From NCBI RefSeq assembly GCF_025175675.1, contig NZ_JANIOA010000013.1, positions 1 to 64,000 of the forward strand: a DNA stretch of 64,000 nt, given 5' to 3'. This stretch comes from Sedimenticola hydrogenitrophicus. GTDB taxonomy: Bacteria > Pseudomonadota > Gammaproteobacteria > Chromatiales > Chromatiaceae. Numbering within the stretch: position 1 is the first letter of the stretch; each line of letters begins with the position of its first letter. The notes below the pieces were generated by a model. It was not told the origin of the DNA. It saw only the letters and a list, made by a program, of their open reading frames with translations, and ran no database searches. Shown one piece after another: positions 63,442-64,000 of the stretch. Both the position numbers and the translations under genes were made by a program.

Positions 63442-63909
63442 ATGAATGTAGAACAGTTTCAACAGTTGTTAAAACCGATCACCAGCCTGGTTGACGGGAT
63501 GCCGGTCGATCAGGGGCTGGAGGCCGCCCTGGAGGCCAAGTTCCCCGCCGGGAGTGAACTGTTCAATGCCATCGACCGGGCCTGTCATGAGGCGATTGCC
63601 GCCGGCTGGATGTGCGCGCAGGGCGGTGAGGGGAGGCGTTTCGGCCGGGTGATCGAGCCGTCCGACGAGACTGCGCGCCTGAGTGTCGATGTGGTGGATC
63701 TGGTCGATATCGCCGGACCTCATCACCGCCATCCGTTGGGCGAAATCTGCATGGTACTGCCGGTGACGGAGGGGGCGCTGTTCGACGGCAAACCGCGCGG
63801 CTGGTGTGTTTATGAGCCGAATTCCCAGCATCGGCCCACCGTGACCCAGGGCCGGGCGCTGGTGCTCTATCTGCTGCCCGAGGGGCAGATCGAGTTCACA
63901 CGCGGTTGA
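63442..63909 (+). CDS. DUF4863 family protein (possible hydroxylaminobenzoate lyase-like)
   Basis: 155 residues. The pattern SELFNAIDRACHEAIAAGWM, then HHRHPLGEICMVLPV and ALVLYLLPEGQIEFTRG matches the family I recall as DUF4863, which includes the PnbB 4-hydroxylaminobenzoate lyase. The HHRHPLGE segment looks like a cupin-type metal site. The frame opens at 63328, but the ATG at 63442 follows AGGATAGCC. Divergent from fumC. The function here is not established. Confidence 0.75.
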   Translation: MNVEQFQQLLKPITSLVDGMPVDQGLEAALEAKFPAGSELFNAIDRACHEAIAAGWMCAQGGEGRRFGRVIEPSDETARLSVDVVDLVDIAGPHHRHPLGEICMVLPVTEGALFDGKPRGWCVYEPNSQHRPTVTQGRALVLYLLPEGQIEFTRG

Positions 63910-63913
63910 ACCC

Positions 63914-63996
63914 AGGAGTCTGCTGGGCTTGACCGATCGTAGCGAGGGAAAGCCGGTTTATTCCTGGAAGAACAACGTTAAGTCCGACAGACTCCT
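63914..63996. repeat. Short inverted-repeat element (family F)
   Basis: AGGAGTCTGCTGGGCTT (63914-63930) and AAGTCCGACAGACTCCT (63980-63996) form an imperfect terminal inverted repeat around 50 bp of unique DNA. It has the look of a minimal MITE or of the ends of an insertion sequence after deletion. Related wording (CAGGAGTCGGTCGGGCCC) occurs beside MITE copy 1 at about 9662. The window ends four bases later. Confidence 0.55.
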
Positions 63997-64000
63997 AGAG

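Overview
The window is about 64 kb of GC-rich, gene-dense chromosome from what looks like a free-living or symbiotic gammaproteobacterium, probably a sulfur-oxidiser-type lineage of the Chromatiales/Sedimenticola/Thiodiazotropha kind. That placement is inferred from gene content: an AceE-type pyruvate dehydrogenase with a lipoyl-bearing E3, a NorQ/CbbQ-NorD/CbbO pair, a [NiFe]-hydrogenase small subunit, a phasin, rubrerythrin, many GGDEF/EAL and PAS sensors, and numerous short palindromic intergenic repeats. No rRNA, tRNA, CRISPR array, prophage or complete insertion sequence was seen.

Layout. 1-2.1 kb: an EamA transporter and a tiny acidic ORF set among repeats. 2.1-10.6 kb: the pyruvate dehydrogenase operon aceE-aceF-lpdA-lipA (minus strand), with a divergent GntR-type regulator (pdhR-like) and a palindromic operator candidate between them. 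11-15.1 kb: a hybrid histidine kinase and a response-regulator diguanylate cyclase. 15.6-24.2 kb: an overlapping plus-strand operon of an RND efflux pair followed by sbcD and sbcC. 24.4-30.5 kb: a small secreted protein, a patatin-like esterase, a TonB-dependent receptor and a coupled pair of poorly known genes. 31-36.3 kb: an EF-hand/BON protein, a LysR regulator, an isochorismatase-like hydrolase, a DUF169 protein, and a secreted EF-hand protein next to a hydrogenase small subunit fused to a c-type cytochrome segment. 36.7-40.1 kb: a FadE-type acyl-CoA dehydrogenase and a lipoprotein. 40.3-43.4 kb: a rubrerythrin / Fe-S CCG protein / encapsulated-ferritin-like / DUF3501 cluster ending at a strong terminator. 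43.4-50.2 kb: phasin, a lysine-rich HhH protein, cold-shock protein, RRM protein, a CadC-like regulator, a nitrilase with a coupled leader ORF, a broken second nitrilase and a GFA-family protein. 50.2-53.1 kb: NorD/CbbO and NorQ/CbbQ. 53.3-61.4 kb: signalling genes (PAS kinase, ANTAR regulator, GGDEF/EAL protein, chemoreceptor). 61.5-63.9 kb: HspQ, FumC and a DUF4863-like protein.

The most interesting system is the 40.3-43.4 kb cluster. It pairs a rubrerythrin lacking a rubredoxin domain and a GlpC/HdrB-like Fe-S protein with an encapsulated-ferritin (EncFtn) fold protein that has no encapsulin gene and no visible encapsulin-targeting tail, and with a DUF3501 protein. This suggests a peroxide/iron-handling redox module. 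A second candidate is the hydrogenase small subunit with a C-terminal CxxCH segment and no large subunit beside it. A third theme is non-autonomous mobile DNA. A family of about 160 bp inverted-repeat elements (three full copies with 3 bp TTA/TAA duplications) has landed in the pdhR leader and exactly at the fadE stop codon. Several other palindromic families are nested in most long intergenic gaps.
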